Shown here piece by piece: positions 11,802 through 23,612 of a stretch of 64,000 nt of DNA. The number at the start of each line of letters is the position of its first letter. The stretch's first letter is position 1. Location of the stretch: contig CM057003.1 in assembly GCA_029891345.1 (NCBI GenBank), forward strand, positions 15,168,709 through 15,232,708, given 5' to 3'. Made by a program: the position numbers and the translations under genes. This DNA is from Dryococelus australis. Taxonomy: Eukaryota > Arthropoda > Insecta > Phasmatodea > Phasmatidae. The notes under the pieces are model-generated. The model worked only from the letters and a program-made list of their open reading frames with translations. It had not been told where the DNA came from and ran no database searches.

Positions 11802-12369
11802 CACTATCTACCAAAAAGTATTTGGGCACCCATCAAGATAAGGTAATTCAGTACGTCAGTTGACATGTGTTTCACGGCCTCCGGCGTAGGACCGCTGGTG
11901 TTTGTCCGTGGTAGCATGAACACAGAGGCCCTTGTAACATTCTGGATAATGAAATGCTCCCAACATTGTGGCGTTTTTACAAAATGGACCTGTGTTACTT
12001 CCAGGATGACAATGCCAGGTGCCATGTTTGAAGGGATACTATGCCGTGGTACACCGACAACAATGTTTGCCGATTGAACTGGCCCATCCAGAGCCCTGAC
12101 CTCAACCCTATAGAACATATTTGGGACGAATTGGATCTCTGGGTGAGGGCTCGTCAGGCGCGGCCAAAATCCATTGCTCAACTCATGGAATAGTTGCAAG
12201 AGGAATGGCGACGAATCCCCGTGGATGTCTGCAAACACTCGTAGAGAGCATGCCAGACAGGGTGGCTGCTGTTCTAGCCGCAAGAGGTTGCCCTAAGAGA
12301 TTCTAACGGGGCGACAACCACCGAGCAAACATTGTGGACAGGCGACCAATTACTTTTTGGTAAATAGTG
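11802..12369 (+). mobile_element. Tc1-like DNA transposon, internally deleted
   Basis: The element is flanked by TA dinucleotides, as expected for Tc1/mariner. The TIRs are CACTATCTACCAAAAAGTAT on the left and the inverted TACTTTTTGGTAAATAGTG on the right, each followed inward by a GGGCACC/GGCGACC-type block. At 568 bp it is about one third of a full element. The 5' half of the transposase gene is missing between about 11866 and 11870, where the text jumps from the left subterminal region to TTTCACGGCCTCCGGCG. The same family is present at 59336-60289 with a different deletion. Confidence 0.9.
11869..12306 (+). pseudogene. Tc1-like transposase, C-terminal half, broken
   Basis: This transposase would cut and rejoin DNA at TA sites. 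The reading frame shows LDNEMLPTLWRF, then FQDDNARCH containing the second catalytic Asp. It continues with NVCRLN, PIQSPDLNPIEHIWDELD (the third acidic residue region), ARQARPKSIAQLME and EEWRRIP near the C-terminus. In-frame stops and a frameshift near 12040 break it. The N-terminal helix-turn-helix region and first catalytic Asp are absent. Open frames on the opposite strand (11804-12283) are antisense shadows. It cannot encode an active enzyme. Confidence 0.88.
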
Positions 12370-12970
12370 TATATTCTTGCAAAATAGTGGCATATATTTT
12401 TCTGAACGGCAAAGTTTTTGTAGAATATTTTACACACGAATTTAAGAATAGTTTTCCTAAGAAAATGTATTTATTTTTCATTATGTTCAATTCATTTCAA
12501 GTGTTTGGAACATGAGTCTCCAACAAGAAATCATACCCAGGTTTTCAAAGAGTACAAAAAAAGTAGGGACGCAATTTTCCGGTCACAGTGGGCAAAGAAA
12601 ACTCTCTGGCACCCCTTTCCCTATCGTAGCGAATCTTCTTCAGTACCTAGCCATGGAATAACAGTGTTAGCTCTCGAATCTCCCATTTCAGGTGGAAGTC
12701 CCCTTCCAATTAGCTACTTGTTAGGCAGCGGATACAACTCTACCCTTAATTACCCGGTATCTGATAATGCACCCGCCCTCTCTCTTCCGTTTCACACGAA
12801 AACTCTGGGCCATTAGAGCACTTAATTACATGTTTAATGTATTCCACGGAGAGCTTTGTACGTGTGCAATGAAGCTGAAATATGCCACCTCCATTTTCTC
12901 CCGAAAGACCGAAATAAAGGAGGGAATTGGGGTTGTCACTTTAGTGGGGTGCAGATCAATAAAGTTAATA
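12370..12970. other. No recognised gene
   Basis: The left part is AT-rich. From about 12560 composition rises in GC and short open frames appear on both strands without a recognisable domain. Confidence 0.45.
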
Positions 12971-12993
12971 TTATATATATATATATATATATG
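12971..12993. repeat. Short (TA)n microsatellite
   Basis: A 23-bp TA tract. It supplies the isoleucine-tyrosine repeats in overlapping spurious frames. Confidence 0.85.
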
Positions 12994-14529
12994 CCGCCCG
13001 TCCGTAGTTTTATTCGGCCGCCTTTTATAAACTTCCCCTCTACTGTAAAGCACTTTGCTCGTTAAAACTCTATTGACGTTCGGCGCGAAAACCCGTAAAA
13101 TTGTCGTTAAACTGAAAGTTGGCGAAAGGCTTGGCTTGAGTATGGGAAAAAGGGGTAGTGGGGAGGATTGCACAACTCGGGGATGGTCGTATTTTAGATG
13201 GGGATGCTTCTCTCCCTACGTCACCAACCCCCTTCCTTCTCGTCGGTGCCGCTTCAAACCACGAAGCTCTTATTAAACCGGTAATGGTTTATTGGCGGCG
13301 GTCCACTTTTGAACAGTATCCGTGTCTCTCCCCTCTCCTCCCTGCGACCATATACATATATATATTTTTCGTAATCCCCCTAACCCCCCTTCTTCCCAAG
13401 ACTTGCGAAGTATTCTTTTTACGGCCCATACGTGAGGTTTATTGCGGTCGTAAGCTTAAGGTCTGCGGAGCGATCGGCGCGAGATAGTGCATGCGTGTGT
13501 TTGAATGGTCGTGCATATGTGTGTATATGTGTCTGGGAACTTGGCTGGCGGATTGCACACGGCATCCTCAGCCCAGTGACTTCGCAGTTACATTACTGCT
13601 CTCCACGTAAAATAATTCCCCGAGCAAGCACACTGTTTGAATTCGAACAGTCCACTCGCCACGACGTAAAATCTGAATTTCAGTTGAGCGTAAGTAGTTA
13701 TTTCAAAGCAAAACGCGTATATTATATTAATTTTATTTTTCGTATTCTGCTTATGTGCATTTGTTAAAAGGACATTGGTTTAAAATCATTTTTTTTAAAT
13801 CACAGAATACGAAACGTTGAACACATACTAGAGAAGTTACCAGGCACTCGGATAAGGAGGGGAAGGGGGCGGGTAAACCCCACCTCCAAAATATGGACAC
13901 ATTAAAAAAAAAGTTATCGTAAAATGATAAATATGGTAAATATAAAATGGACATAAAACAGTACAAATAAGTAAAATAAAAAATTCAGGTGCTGACATAC
14001 ATTTTTCGCCACCTCATAATTGTTTAGACTCAGTTTTATCAATGAAGAACTTCTCCCCCCCCCCCCTTTTCTTCTCCCCCAAATAAATTTCTGCCGACGT
14101 CAATAGAAGTTATCAACTTGTCCATTATAAATAAATATAAAGTGTGCGTGAAATCTCAAAGCGGTGTGCGAGAATCCTACTGGATTAAAATTCAAGATAA
14201 TTCGGGGCAATCAAATGTTAATTTTCTTGAATTTCGGATGGAAAATCTACAATGGTCCTACGCCGTGCTCCTAGGTTTACAGATTAAACGCTAGAGTGAC
14301 GAACGACAGAAAAATGTTCAAGGTTAGCGGCTTGCTCAGCTGAACTTATATAATTTTGAGAACCTTTGAACTTGAAACGTTGTTCCCTGACATCACTGTG
14401 AGGATTTCCTTTCTCACGTGCATCTAAAGATTGGTTATCCAACCTTTACCTGCGTCCACTACCCGTCTCATATTGGAACTTCAGGTCACACACACACAAT
14501 TTTCGATCCGACATCACCTTGTCGCCATG
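12994..14529. other. Mixed-composition stretch, no gene recognised
   Basis: The stretch from 13000 to 13640 is GC-rich with C-rich runs, and the rest is AT-rich with a poly-C tract near 14050-14063. The overlapping open frames (13055-13276, 13158-13487, 13432-13767) have no shared domain or codon pattern supporting a gene. Confidence 0.45.
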
Positions 14530-14561
14530 AACTTACCACATTACTGTAAATGTGGTAAGTT
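14530..14561. repeat. Perfect 13-bp inverted repeat (hairpin)
   Basis: The arms AACTTACCACATT and AATGTGGTAAGTT are separated by 6 bp and followed by a run of T. It could form a cruciform or hairpin. No function is implied. Confidence 0.8.
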
Positions 14562-14756
14562 TTTTTTGCCTCTGTAGGACCCAGTTTAAACATCTTGTTA
14601 TAATTACAACTTCTTTAAATGCGATTATTTGAAGAGGGGTTCAATTTATCATCTCAAGTAATTGTTACGATATAAATTATTAGAGTTGGAGGTTCAAGTC
14701 GTGTTGAGCCACTGAAATCTACACATAATATAAAACAGTCGGCCGGCCGCGTATGT

Positions 14757-15232
14757 CTGTATATTCGGCTAAGGCTTCTAAATTACTTGATGGATTTTGA
14801 TGCGGTTTTCACTGTCATATAGAGAATTTATTGAGGAAGGTTGAAGTATATAATACATTAATATAGCCATAGTGTAAGGATAGTAGAGAAATTTCGACGT
14901 TTTATAATAAATTCGGAAAAAGCCGCTTTTCGGGCACTTGCATGGCTTACGCTGACTAAACCGTGAGAGATACACTAAATTAATGTGCTACATAATTGTA
15001 GATCTGAAAAAGATCTAAAAGAAAGTTCGCGACAGAATATGTTTATATTTTAAGGATGACCCACAGTAACCACTTTTGTCTTTTAGGCGTTCACTTACGA
15101 AGACTAACACAGTGTTAATCCTATGTTAGTTACGTTAAGCATTTAGTGTACACATATACTTATTGTAAACCTAAACAACGCCATATTTGTAGGTCGCACC
15201 CTAACGAGACTGGGGCAGGTCGCTAGTAGTCT
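14757..15232 (+). repeat. Probable transposon-derived segment of unknown class
   Basis: The left part has a TGTCTGTATATTCGG start and an ACTTGATGGATTTTGATGCG motif followed by TTTTCACTGTCATATAGAG. I associate this pattern with widespread insect repeats. The right end has CTGGGGCAGGTCGCTAGTAG, similar to the ends of such repeats. Class is not resolved. A segment of similar style lies at 63540-64000. Confidence 0.4.
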
Positions 15233-15242
15233 ATATGACTAT

Positions 15243-15480
15243 AAGCTGTACACGGTAAAGTGAGCACTTTTGATGTCCTGGCTACTTTTTATTTCAGCCA
15301 ATTTCTATCCTTGCGCCACTTATTAATGTTAAAACTGATACGTGAGTAATGAACACAGTGTATATATTTCACCACAACCAAAATCAGAAGTCCAAAGCCT
15401 CAGTGAAACGTATTTATTTATTTATTTATTATGTCTGATGAGACTTCCTCAAAAAGTGCTCACTTTACCGTGAACAGCCT
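15243..15480 (+). mobile_element. Family A2 TIR element (MITE)
   Basis: It has the same termini as family A1 (AAGCTGTACACGGTAAAGTG on the left, GTGCTCACTTTACCGTGAAC then AGCCT on the right) but a different, shorter interior. The interior has TATTTCACCACAACCAAAATC and a TTTA repeat near 15412-15430. Length is about 238 bp and there is no coding capacity. Confidence 0.85.
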
Positions 15481-16469
15481 ATAGCTTGCACGTATTGTTG
15501 CTGTTAATGGAAATGTGGAAGCGACGACCAACTGTCCTCAGACAGATATTGCCAAGTTTCGTATAGTTTCTTGATGTCGTAATTGTTTCTGAATACTATT
15601 CGTCCGGGAGTGGAGATGCACTGGTGCTTCGGTGCTAAGTTTGACAAACTATGGCAGTTGCAGAGTGTGTGTCGAGTTCTTCTCCCGGACTGGATACAGA
15701 CGCATCGCTGCAGTTTGCTTGGCTCATCCGCGTCGACTGATTCATAACTACCTTCGACCTTCGACATAACTATCCGTGGATTGCGCCGTGCCAATACATA
15801 ACACAGAGCACTGCAGCGCGTCCTGTGAGTGACGCCCGAAGCTACAATGTAAATGACCTTGAGCGGTTTATTGTTACTCGCGGTTCCATCGACCCAGTAC
15901 GACAGCAAAGGAAGCAAGGATAGTTGAATGCGAGCAGAGTGCCTTTTGTGCCACTTATTTCCGCATTACCTTGTATTGAAATCTACAGTATACGAAGAAG
16001 AGTATCGTGTAAATACTGTTAAATAGGGTTAACTGAAGTGAGGAAATAGAGTTTAACTAAGTGAACACTGTGTATCCTCACGGAGCAACATATTTATTTG
16101 ATTCTTCTTTTTGTGTTTTATTAACATTGAAAAAAGTATAAATTGAGCACTTTTAAGATAAAGTTATAAAATATACGAAAATAAAGGATGGTCGTAGCAA
16201 TTGGTGGTAACAATACTCGTCTTGTTTGGTAAAAATAATAAATCAGCTTGCAAGAACGTGTTACGTATTTCCTGTACTTATGCATAACTTCATACTCTTG
16301 GGTTCATCACAATTAGTAATATTGTATATCGAAATGTGAATTTCGCCTACCAGAAGGATAAAAAAAGAGGACTTTCGAAAATGCCCAATCAAAACTCTTC
16401 AAGCGCAAACGAATTTTTCTAGATGCTGAGGGTTTGTTTTTCTTTCTGTAACTTGATATCAAAGGTATG
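15481..16469. other. Unrecognised stretch with a 137-codon minus-strand frame
   Basis: The longest frame (15917-15504, minus) starts MLPLLSYWVDGTASN and contains MSKVEGSYESVDADEPSKLQ. It has nine or more cysteines in its length and no domain I recognise. I did not find convincing flanking splice signals. The remainder to 16469 is AT-rich and empty. Confidence 0.35.
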
Positions 16470-16747
16470 TAGGGACCTGCACAACTCGCGTTATTATTTG
16501 GCATCAGGCTAAACTTCACAGTACTGTACATAATCGAGCCGGCGTCGTTTCTCCATTGGTTGCCGCCTAGATGGGAAGTCACTCCTTTTTCTGATTGGGG
16601 CACACAATTGAAGTGTTCAGTTATTGGCGCAGGGTTGCCTGGGGCGTTGCAAATAAAGTGAGGTCCAATCACAAACGTATTGCAAAGGTACGCGTGTTTT
16701 AAGTTTGATATGTCACGAAATAATAACTTGAATTTTGCAGGTATGTA
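16470..16747 (+). mobile_element. Family B TIR element (MITE)
   Basis: The left end is TAGGGACCTGCACAACTCGC and the right end is the inverted form, GAATTTTGCAGGTATGTA. The interior matches the copy at 10278 closely, with small deletions near 16580-16610. Confidence 0.85.
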
Positions 16748-18540
16748 GTTATAAAACACGTATGTCTCGCCAAATGCAGCCGCCCAGCACGTTACGTCAT
16801 GTCGTCGCCTTAATTTATAACTGCCTGATAATTTATTAATGTTGATATTTCTTACCTTGTATTAAACAAAACTGGAAATTCTAAGTTGCCAGTGCCCGAA
16901 TACCTACTAGCGTGAAATAAGTATGAAGTATTTCACGTTTATCAAGCAGTTTAGAAAAAAGAAAATACAGCGCAAGACTTTGCTACCAACAACCAACTGC
17001 AGAAAATTGTTCGGGTCCCGAAGCCAGCGAGGAATCAGCACGACTTCCGGCATAGTTTCCGCTCGGGTGAATAGCCTTCTCAACACTGACGACTGCCGAA
17101 GTGTGCTTTGACCTTCGCCTGCGACTAGCAAGAATGACGTCATACTGGCCGACTACAGCGCGCCATGGGTGGCGTGGTCGTTCCCGACAACTACGCAGCT
17201 GCGTTTGCAATCGAAAAGGTCTACTGTAGAATTTAATGGATTTTTAAAATTTATTTTTCGTGCTCACGCATTATATCAATGCACTGTCGCCAATAATTTC
17301 CTCTCGTCATGCGCTGTTGCCAAGTCGCAGACATGAAAAAAAAAGAGGGGGGGGGGGAGGAAGTGGATTTAGTTTATATAGAGGTTACGCAGTTCAGTCC
17401 AGCAAGCTATTGGTTCCTGGACTTCGGAGGATGCGACCAAGTATTGAGCTGTGGCTCGTTAGGCTGGTCGATGGCCTCGTTATTGACGCGCGTTTAGCCA
17501 GCAGACTCATTTGTCTCTATACAAATTAGTAAATGTGGCAACATTTTAACGAGTAGCACATAATTATACAAGATGCGCTGGGTTTTTTAAAGGAAATTTT
17601 TTTAGGATGCTAGATGTTCAGGAATTATTATTATTGTGCCACTACTTTGCATTTATATTTGTAGTTTTAAATGTAAAGGCGTTTTTAATCCAAGATAATA
17701 ATGCAAATTGGTAGTAAATAATTTAGGTAACTCTGATATGGCTGTGGGCAATTTTTAGGAATTTAGGTAGTATTGAGTGTCATATATTGACTTTGTTTTG
17801 GCCCACTTATGTTTTATTATACACAATTTGCTTATGGGTATTAAGTTTAAGTGTAAGTGAATGAAAATAAATCGCAAAGGCAACAATGATCACTCTTGCT
17901 TATGATTAAAATGTTATATCCTCGAGGCAACTCTGTTTATTTCACATTTCGGTTTAATTAGTTTGTGGATTCTGGGTGTTGCTTTTCATCTGTGGAAATT
18001 TAGATATTTCTAAGGGAGGCTGCAGCAGACTCATATTTTGGTCACGTTTACTGGTGCTGAGTTTGATTGGAGGTTACTATTGTGCCCAGTCTACCCACCA
18101 CCAGGGGCGTAACATGTATCTGAAAAAGATAACCAATTACTGGAAAGATGATGTTTTCCAGGATTTCATCGTTAAAATGAATTTCGACTTATTTTCTATC
18201 AAATTCTATCAAATCCATCTCGAAAGTCAACATTTAAATACAGCCCTAAATACGTAACAAATTTCCAACAAAATATATGTTTTTTTTTTGTGACGTTTGG
18301 ATGAAATGAGATGATATCCAACGTATGACCGTCGTTCAACTTCGAGATTTGTACGGGGGAAAAATATGTAAATTTAAAACTTATTTACCCCCTCCTAATT
18401 TTTTTCTAGAAACTGGTTTTTTTTTGCCACCATCACACTTTTTAACACAATTATTTCATACCATGACGGAAAAAAATGTATGATAAAAATATATAAAATA
18501 GTTTCCGGCTCTTTACATACGCGCAGTAAACTAAGGTAAC
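16748..18540. other. No gene recognised; GC-rich patch at 17000-17220
   Basis: The GC-rich patch holds a perfect palindromic TGACGTCA near 17132, the CREB/ATF consensus. This could be chance, and no transcript is evident. A poly-G run lies near 17347-17358. The rest is AT-rich. A 93-codon frame (17976-18257) is not recognised. Confidence 0.4.
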
Positions 18541-18955
18541 GGCTGTTCACTATAAAATGAGCACTTTGGAAGCCCTGCTTAAGATATACTTTTATGCATG
18601 GTGTGTATTAATCAGCCTTATGTAAAATTATCACTGTCATGGGCCTCATCACTTTATTCGTGTGTTGGTCAATTGAAACTTGAAATTATTAGAAAAGTAA
18701 ATATTTCAAAAATATACTCTATTTACTCTTCGATACATTAAAAAAAAGTAAAAAGCGAAAGAAATATTTTAAGTTATAACAAATGTTTACCAACACTTTT
18801 CATCTGACGTTAAGATATGGAACTATTTTCCATTTTCGGTAACAACTTTACTGGGTGAATGTCACTCAGTGCGCCTCTTAAAATATGCTCAGGCAGGGGC
18901 AGTGACTTTTTTGTAAGGTTGAGTTCAAAAGTGCTCACTTTATCGTGGACAGCCT
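18541..18955 (+). mobile_element. Family A1 TIR element (MITE), full length
   Basis: It begins GGCTGTTCACTATAAAATGA and ends GTGCTCACTTTATCGTGGAC then AGCCT. The A1 interior landmarks are in order (CCTGCTTAAGATATACT, TGTCATGGGCCTCATCACTT, AACAACTTTACTGGGTG). Confidence 0.87.
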
Positions 18956-19210
18956 TTGGACAACATGGTGCAGAGCGAGGGGAAGAAGGGGAGGGGGTAT
19001 AGAGCTGCCCCACATTTCGGCCGTTCCACGGCTCGGCCCGGTACTGCCAACCTGCCGAGCCGTGGCGTGCATGCAAGCCCTGACCTCCTTCCACGACCCT
19101 TCCGATAAGCCAGCCATCCGCCCTCCTCTCAACCCCCTAAGCCACGTACCTACCCCTCAGCCATAACTCCCTCGCAGTCCCGTACTCCTTCCGGTACGGA
19201 GAGAGTGCTA
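18956..19210. other. GC-rich spacer between opposed family A1 ends
   Basis: About 255 bp of GC-rich DNA (GGGGAAGAAGGGGAGGGGGT, then GCCGTTCCACGGCTCGGCCC) separates the A1 copy on its left from an inverted A1 terminus on its right. Short frames on both strands lack any domain. Confidence 0.45.
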
Positions 19211-19262
19211 AAGGCTGTCCACGATACGGCGAGAACTTTTTGAAATCAACCTTTGATAAAAA
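19211..19262 (-). mobile_element. Terminal fragment of a family A1 element
   Basis: AAGGCTGTCCACGATACGGC, then GAGAACTTTTTGAAATCAAC and CTTTGATAAA, match one A1 terminus and its subterminal region. The similarity stops at a poly-A run, so only one end is present. Confidence 0.65.
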
Positions 19263-20366
19263 AAAAAAATTTACTGCCCGGAACTATAGTACATATAATC
19301 CATCCACAGTTACTTCCAACTTTTCTGAAGCCCTGCCAAAGTTCTACTTCCAGGATATTCCTCCGCCTTGTGCAAACAGTCTAAATAATTTCACGAAAGC
19401 ACGACGAGCCGAATTCTTGTGCGATCAGTTGTAATAATATTTTGTATGAAAACTATTTCTTACTAGGCAATAGTAACACACGTGTTTTCTCACTTTTTGT
19501 ATAAATATTTATTATAAATTAAATATAATAATTTATAAATAAAATTATGGTAGAACTTCAATTTAAAGAAAAATAAGATACTTTTATGTTAACAGGGGGT
19601 ATAGAAACCTTGTGATACATGACATATTTAGTAAACAACCAAAACACGTCATACATGGGGTGATTTTTCAAAGGTTAGATTCAAAAAGTGTGAAGAAACT
19701 GCGAGTAGAGTACATACACTACTGTCGTAGTTGGGAATGTCGACAAAGAAAAGTATGAGGTAATTCCAGAAAGAATTAACTGCTTAAAGTTGAACGTAAA
19801 CTTCTGCAAAAAAATATGTCTAAATAAAATTAAGTTAAAATTAAATAAAATTATGTTAAAATTAAATTAAAAGAACGTAATAGAAGGTTTAAGAATTGAC
19901 TAATACAAACTCTCCAAAAGATTACTCGGCCATGTTTTAGTAAGAAAAAAAATCGTTTCACGAAATTATTTTGAATACAAATAGATCTGACGAAGCATAA
20001 AACTAACGAAAGGTAGTTTTAAATGCTAGCGAGTTTGCTGTAATGAATCAGTTAATAATTATTGAAATAATTTTAATTGTAACTTTTTCAATCGTTAATT
20101 CCAAGCCACAGTACGCACTGGTATGCAGTCTCCAAGTCAACAGCGAACTAAGGGAAAAAAAATTCTAGGACTTGACGCAGAGTGAGAAAGTAATCTTAAA
20201 AATTTATCGCTACTGAAGTCTTTTTTGGAGATGATTGAAAATCCCGAAAATTTTTTGAGGCAATATAAATTCTATAACACTCTAACTAGTTTATTCTTTC
20301 ATGACTGGATGAACAAGGTTTTGACTCGGCCAAGCTGTTTGCAGACCAATCACGAACTGGCCCAGT
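19263..20366. other. AT-rich stretch with one short dispersed repeat
   Basis: An inverted copy of the GAGGATTCTTCAC-type repeat is present near 19655-19715 (TACATGGGGTGATTTTTCAA, then AAGTGTGAAGAA). Tandem-like AAATTAAATTAAA stretches lie near 19825-19870. No gene is seen. Confidence 0.45.
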
Positions 20367-20381
20367 GAAATGGGATAGCGT

Positions 20382-20630
20382 GAGCGAATGAGTGAAGAGG
20401 TCTGAGTGGCTCTTAACAGCGAGGTCTTGAGAGCCGATGAGGGTGACTGAAGTGAATATGGAGCGGCGCCGGAATGAAGGCGTGGGGAAAACGGGAGATC
20501 CCCGAGAAAACCCTCCGACCAACGGCATCGTCCGGCACGATTCCCACTAGCGAAAATCTGGTGACCCGGCCGGGGATGGAACCCGGTTAGCACGAGGCGA
20601 GCGTGCTAATCGATCGGCCACCGTGGCCCC
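20382..20630 (-). mobile_element. tRNA-derived SINE, full length with perfect target duplication
   Basis: The copy is flanked by a perfect 15-bp direct repeat, GAAATGGGATAGCGT, at 20367-20381 and 20631-20645. This fixes both ends and shows insertion by retrotransposition. On the minus strand it runs from the GGGGCCACGGTGGCCGATCG head through the body and the CTCTCAAGACCTCGCTGTTA segment to the tail. It is 249 bp, one of the two best copies for defining the family. Confidence 0.95.
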
Positions 20631-20645
20631 GAAATGGGATAGCGT

Positions 20646-21622
20646 CTTCATACATGTATGACAGCCAAAACTGTCGGACATGCGTACAATACGTTGAATC
20701 CCTGCAAACAGTCATCTTTTCCCGCAATTAACAATAATATCTAGTAATTATTTGTTGTTTTGTATACACAAGAGCACGAATGTCAATACCTTCACGTTTC
20801 TGAATATTCCACAGCTTCACTCGGTTGTCGCAAGAACACGGTGTTAATGTTATATATGGAACTAGGGCGCGAATCGAGAAGAAAAGTACATCCTAAGCAA
20901 GGCTTTCAGAAATTCTCAGCTAACCTCGAAAAGCCTAAACCACTTGGCGAACTACTCAGTAGGCAAAGCCTTTAATAACCACATATTCCATACAGGTTGG
21001 CTTTCTTTAAGCCATACATAATCTGTTTCACGACATTTTTACAGGATTTGGGAGCAAATATGATTTGCTAGCTTATCCCCAGAATGAGTAGACGACGCTG
21101 AGATTGGCTAAGTTTGATGATCCAAGCAAGTGGAGCAATTACTTTTTGGCAAAATTCCGAAATATATTACATAATATTATCCCTCGCCGCTGGCAATCTG
21201 AAAACGATTTACCGTAAGTGATTTGTGTAGAGACTCGTTTAAATATGAAAAGATATTTAAAAGAAAGAAATAGAAGTATAGGTTCAACTCTTGGTAAGCA
21301 TAACAGAATATTAATTTGGTAATCACAAATTATTACTCGAAAATAAGTTACGTATCCTTATATATTTGTTGAGCATGAGGTTTTTTAAAATATTCTTTTC
21401 TGAAAATCATATTTTTTTTCTTTACCAGGAGTCTTTTCAGGAACGCAAAGCATTATTCTACATTGCAAAATATTGAATATAAGTTTTACGGGCTCCGGGC
21501 TAGGCGTTCTTGCTTTAGTTGCAGTTGGTTTATATATTTAAAAATGTAATTGTCTACACAATAAGGAGATAGGTAGTTCCAAATTGACGGTTTTTGGGGT
21601 GTTGAAGAATGATAGGGATAAA
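20646..21622. other. AT-rich stretch, nothing recognised
   Basis: A 71-codon frame (20760-20975) has no recognisable domain. No repeats or paired termini were identified. Confidence 0.45.
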
Positions 21623-21914
21623 TAAGAAGCTGCAAAATTCACGTAATTTCTTGGCCTCGAGCTAAAATTCACAGTACTGTTTGTAATCGAGCCGGCGTCG
21701 TTTCTCCATTGGCTGCTTCCTAGTGGTAAAGTCACTCTCTTTCAGAGTGAACTGCACGTGATTGGAGCACACGTCTGTGAAGTGTTCATTTATTGGCGCA
21801 GGGTGACCCGGGGCGTGTCAAATAACGAATGGTCCAATGACAAACGTATTGCAAAGGAAAAGTGTTTTAAGTTTAACGCGTCTTCAATAATGACGCGAAT
21901 TTTTCAGGTCTCTA
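21623..21914 (+). mobile_element. Family B TIR element (MITE), diverged
   Basis: The left end is TAAGAAGCTGCAAAATTCAC and the right end ATTTTTCAGGTCTCTA. The interior keeps AATCGAGCCGGCGTCGTTTC, TCCATTGGCTGC and TTTATTGGCGCAGGGTGACC. Confidence 0.8.
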
Positions 21915-23327
21915 GAAATAAATTTCACTCTAGGCAATGAAAGAGATGGATAGAACGTTAATAAATGTGAATAGACTACGTATAGGAAACCCGCCTGCAA
22001 TTGACAATTTCCAACCACATAGTGTGAGTACTATACACGCAGAGTGGCGAGTTCCTTTTATGTGGGCGAACTCATTCTCTGATTGTTTACGGAAGTACTC
22101 CGGGAACGGGCTTAGTGTCTGATTGGCATTTCTCGCGCTGCAAAATGTTCCCTATTGGATTGGCTGCCACCTGGCTAGGGAATTACCAGGCGCTAGACAC
22201 ACCACTTTGCTGTTTCACCTCCGTTCCTAAGTGCTGTGTGTTCAAACTCTATGTATTACGGCTTGGCTTCGCCTGTATAACAGAAATTCCTTGTTTCCGT
22301 GTCATGATTTCAGTCTCTGAGAATTTATTGTAATTGTATGATTATAGAAAATTTACATTTTACGCGTTGTTTAATATTTTTGTATCTTATTTTCCGTGTG
22401 TGTTGGTTGCTGCCAGCATAAAGTCGGAAACGTATTGATAAATTATAACTTTGTACCTGACTTTTCACAACTAGTAAATAGCACCAAGTGAAAATTGAGA
22501 ACAAAAATAATAAAAAAAAATTCGTAAAATTAAATCTTCTATGGTATAACACAAAACGAAGAATTTACGCAAACAAATATGAACTCGAGCCTTAAAGACA
22601 GTGTGTTCAGCGATCCATTCGGACTCGGGTCCAAATCGCGTATGCGGTGTGTGTCGTTCTTGTCATTGGACCACGAAGATGTTAGTTAGTTAATTGCTTA
22701 TAGAAGAAAGACCTGGGTTCTTAACTGTTTCACTCACAAACAAGTAAATCGTTTCAGGCGTGGCAACTAACCAACTATTTGTTTGTATATTGTACTTGTA
22801 CCAGTATAACGCTCGTTTGCAGTGGCGTGTGGTGAACGGTTTGCAAAGTAAGCTGGCGTTAACTCTGTGCTGTACCCTGTTGCTTGCTACGTCACACTTC
22901 CATCACTAAGGCGTAGCTCGGCAGCTGACGCCACAGGAGGCGCGTAATGGGGGTCCCTTGCTGCTCGCTTGTGAGTGGTCGGAATGCATTCCGCTTCCCT
23001 AGACTGCATTGTGGTGCGTGCACCGGGAATGTACAGAAGTGAGCAAGCACCAGACGCCACTGCTCATCCGTAGAAACCAAATGTGTTCGAGTGTGATGTG
23101 ATTGGCGGTAGCTGTTAATGAGACTTCGGAGCGTTGTCTCAAGAATATAATTTGTATCTCCCATATGCAAACATTTCCTTGGTTGTGCGTTATTTTCCAC
23201 TGTGTGGAGTGCAGACCGTTAAACCCGTAACATATTGTCCCGAGTATACTCGTTCACGCCTGACATGTTGCAGAATAGGTTAAATAATGGCAAGTGCTGT
23301 GCAAGCCCAGAAGCTAGCACCTATAGG
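21915..23327. other. No gene recognised
   Basis: A 102-codon minus-strand frame (22892-23200) sits in a slightly GC-rich patch but shows no domain I know. Short frames near 21937-22333 are also unrecognised. Confidence 0.42.
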
Positions 23328-23612
23328 TAGGGACGTGCAAAATTCGCGTTATTTTCTGGTATCACGCTGGAATTCACCGTCATATACCTATTGGAGTCCT
23401 TATTGTCTTATACAGCTGTGAGGACACATTTTCATTTTTTCATTTGTTTGGACGTGATTGGGGCGGTTTCTACTTAATAGTTTCCTTTCGGTCCAACGTC
23501 GCCCAGGGCGTGGTCGGAAAAACATCAGTCCAACAGCAAACCTAACGCAAAAGCAGAAGTGTTTGAAATCTAGCCGGTCTTCAAATAATAACGCGAATTT
23601 TGCATGTGTCTA
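23328..23612 (+). mobile_element. Family B TIR element (MITE), divergent interior
   Basis: The TIRs are TAGGGACGTGCAAAATTCGC on the left and the inverted AACGCGAATTTTGCATGTGT then CTA on the right. The middle (CCTATTGGAGTCCTTATTGT, AGGGCGTGGTCGG) differs from the other copies, so it may be a subfamily. Confidence 0.78.

Noticed and set aside
11804..12283. 159-codon minus-strand open frame
   Set aside because: It is antisense to the Tc1-like transposase remnant on the plus strand, which explains its composition.
20286..20593. Open frames reading MPLVGGFSRGSP and similar
   Set aside because: They are translations of the SINE body and recur with every SINE copy. They are not genes.
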